From the NCBI RefSeq assembly GCF_009910675.1, contig NZ_RSEJ01000001.1:248001-312000 (forward strand): a stretch of DNA of 64,000 nucleotides. Reading direction: 5' to 3'. Origin of the DNA: Photobacterium alginatilyticum. GTDB taxonomy: Bacteria; Pseudomonadota; Gammaproteobacteria; Enterobacterales; Vibrionaceae. The position numbers and the translations under genes were made by a program. Below the pieces are notes generated by a model. That model made no database searches, was not told where the DNA came from, and saw only the letters and a list, made by a program, of their open reading frames with translations. This document shows positions 63,306 through 64,000 of this stretch, in pieces (position 1 is the stretch's first letter; each line of letters starts with the position of its first letter).

Positions 63306-64000
63306 TTAATTAATGTCAGAAAAATAATATTGTTGTTTATGTGCAGGATCAAAATTTTGAGGTTTACATGCATCCTCAACAGGTAGAAGCATTGGCCAGT
63401 TAGATAACTGACAAGATAACCTCTCTCGCCATTCTTCATTGTTCCAAATTGTTATGTGACCTTGCTGTTTTGATATCCATAGTTGTTTGGGAGTATTTGC
63501 AAGCTCAAATAGTGTTTCTGCATGGCTAGAACTAATGAGTGGGTCATTGGCACTATGGACAAACAGCAGTGGTATATCCTTAATTTTTACGATGGCTTCA
63601 TCAGGGGAATATTCGGTTGTAACTGACCAACTGAGAGGGTACTGAAATAGCCAGGTGATCCAAGACTTACCAAGAGTCTCTTGCATGATTTTACGTTGCG
63701 AACTGAAACCGCTATCAATGATTAATCCTTGCGGTAAGTCTTCGGGGGGAAGGTTCGCTGCCAGATTTATTGCTACAGCGGCCCCCAGACTTTGTCCCCA
63801 AACAATAATAGGGAGCTTGTCAGAGTGTTGGGTAAGAAGTGCGTGATAACCAGCCAATGCATCCTTTTGAACCGCATTAAAGTTTGGCTTTCCGGCTGAA
63901 CGGCCGTATCCGCGATAATCGATAATAACGATATCCCATCCTTTGTCGATGAGCCAATACACATTGGCTACATGATAGCTGAGGTTTTGTGCATTGCCAT
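63306..64000 (-). CDS. alpha/beta hydrolase (5' end outside window)
   Basis: The frame is open to the window edge, so the N-terminus is missing. Visible parts are HGNAQN-like GNAQNLSYHVANVYWLIDKG, the strand IVIIDYRGYGRSAGKP, the nucleophile elbow GQSLGAAVAI with the catalytic Ser, LFVHSANDPLIS with the acid residue and GHITIW with the likely catalytic His. It belongs to the serine aminopeptidase/YfbB-like lipase-peptidase group. The substrate is unknown. Confidence 0.85.
   Translation of the reverse strand, partial: GNAQNLSYHVANVYWLIDKGWDIVIIDYRGYGRSAGKPNFNAVQKDALAGYHALLTQHSDKLPIIVWGQSLGAAVAINLAANLPPEDLPQGLIIDSGFSSQRKIMQETLGKSWITWLFQYPLSWSVTTEYSPDEAIVKIKDIPLLFVHSANDPLISSSHAETLFELANTPKQLWISKQQGHITIWNNEEWRERLSCQLSNWPMLLPVEDACKPQNFDPAHKQQYYFSDIN

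Overview
The window looks like chromosome-I sequence of a member of the Vibrionaceae, probably Photobacterium or a close relative. Three blocks support this: uvrY-uvrC-pgsA followed by a tRNA-Cys gene, the vibrio norspermidine pathway with a fused Dat-Ddc enzyme, carboxynorspermidine synthase and NspC, and an hmp/aox nitric-oxide block of the kind known in Vibrio fischeri. The genus is inferred from gene content, not proven.

Layout. 1-4800: a small oxidative/quinone cluster (SnoaL-like protein, ABM monooxygenase, LysR regulator, CMD-family protein, old yellow enzyme) with three decaying gene remnants. 4970-9100: a sugar ABC transporter of ribose type and a family-4 glycosidase in one tight operon. 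9345-11330: a MITE-like element directly in front of a seven-repeat FG-GAP lipoprotein. 12670-18335: a complete peptide ABC operon ending in a strong terminator. 18360-23930: ordinary housekeeping and unknown genes. 24190-27890: a tandem duplication of a POT-like transporter that includes the flanking control sequences. 28210-30440: an antiporter and two bacterioferritin subunits whose active-site losses complement each other. 30830-32250: xdhC beside an xdhB relic. 32290-35630: an ECF transporter operon with a MetJ-type operator and a terminator in its leader. 36200-39610: uvrY-uvrC-pgsA and tRNA-Cys. 39990-53970: lactate oxidation and uptake, a LysR regulator, a PTS IIC protein and norspermidine synthesis. 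54186-54621: a tRNA cluster Cys-Gly-Leu-Cys in which the Gly gene is broken. 56033-61598: a nitric-oxide detoxification block (hmp, aox, SDR) held between inverted IS66 remnants, with nsrR cut off after about 20 codons. 61631-64000: an Lrp regulator, an EamA exporter and a partial hydrolase.

How the genes work together. The flavohemoglobin and the alternative oxidase together give NO removal and NO-resistant respiration. An NsrR-like operator is still present, but the local repressor gene is destroyed, so the block may be derepressed unless another nsrR exists. The D-lactate dehydrogenase and lactate permease form a utilisation pair. The Dat-Ddc fusion, carboxynorspermidine synthase and NspC form a full route from aspartate semialdehyde to norspermidine. 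Nothing here is a clearly new defence or CRISPR system. The most unusual items are the IS-bounded NO island, the interrupted tRNA-Gly, the split-function bacterioferritin pair and the MetJ-like control of an ECF transporter.
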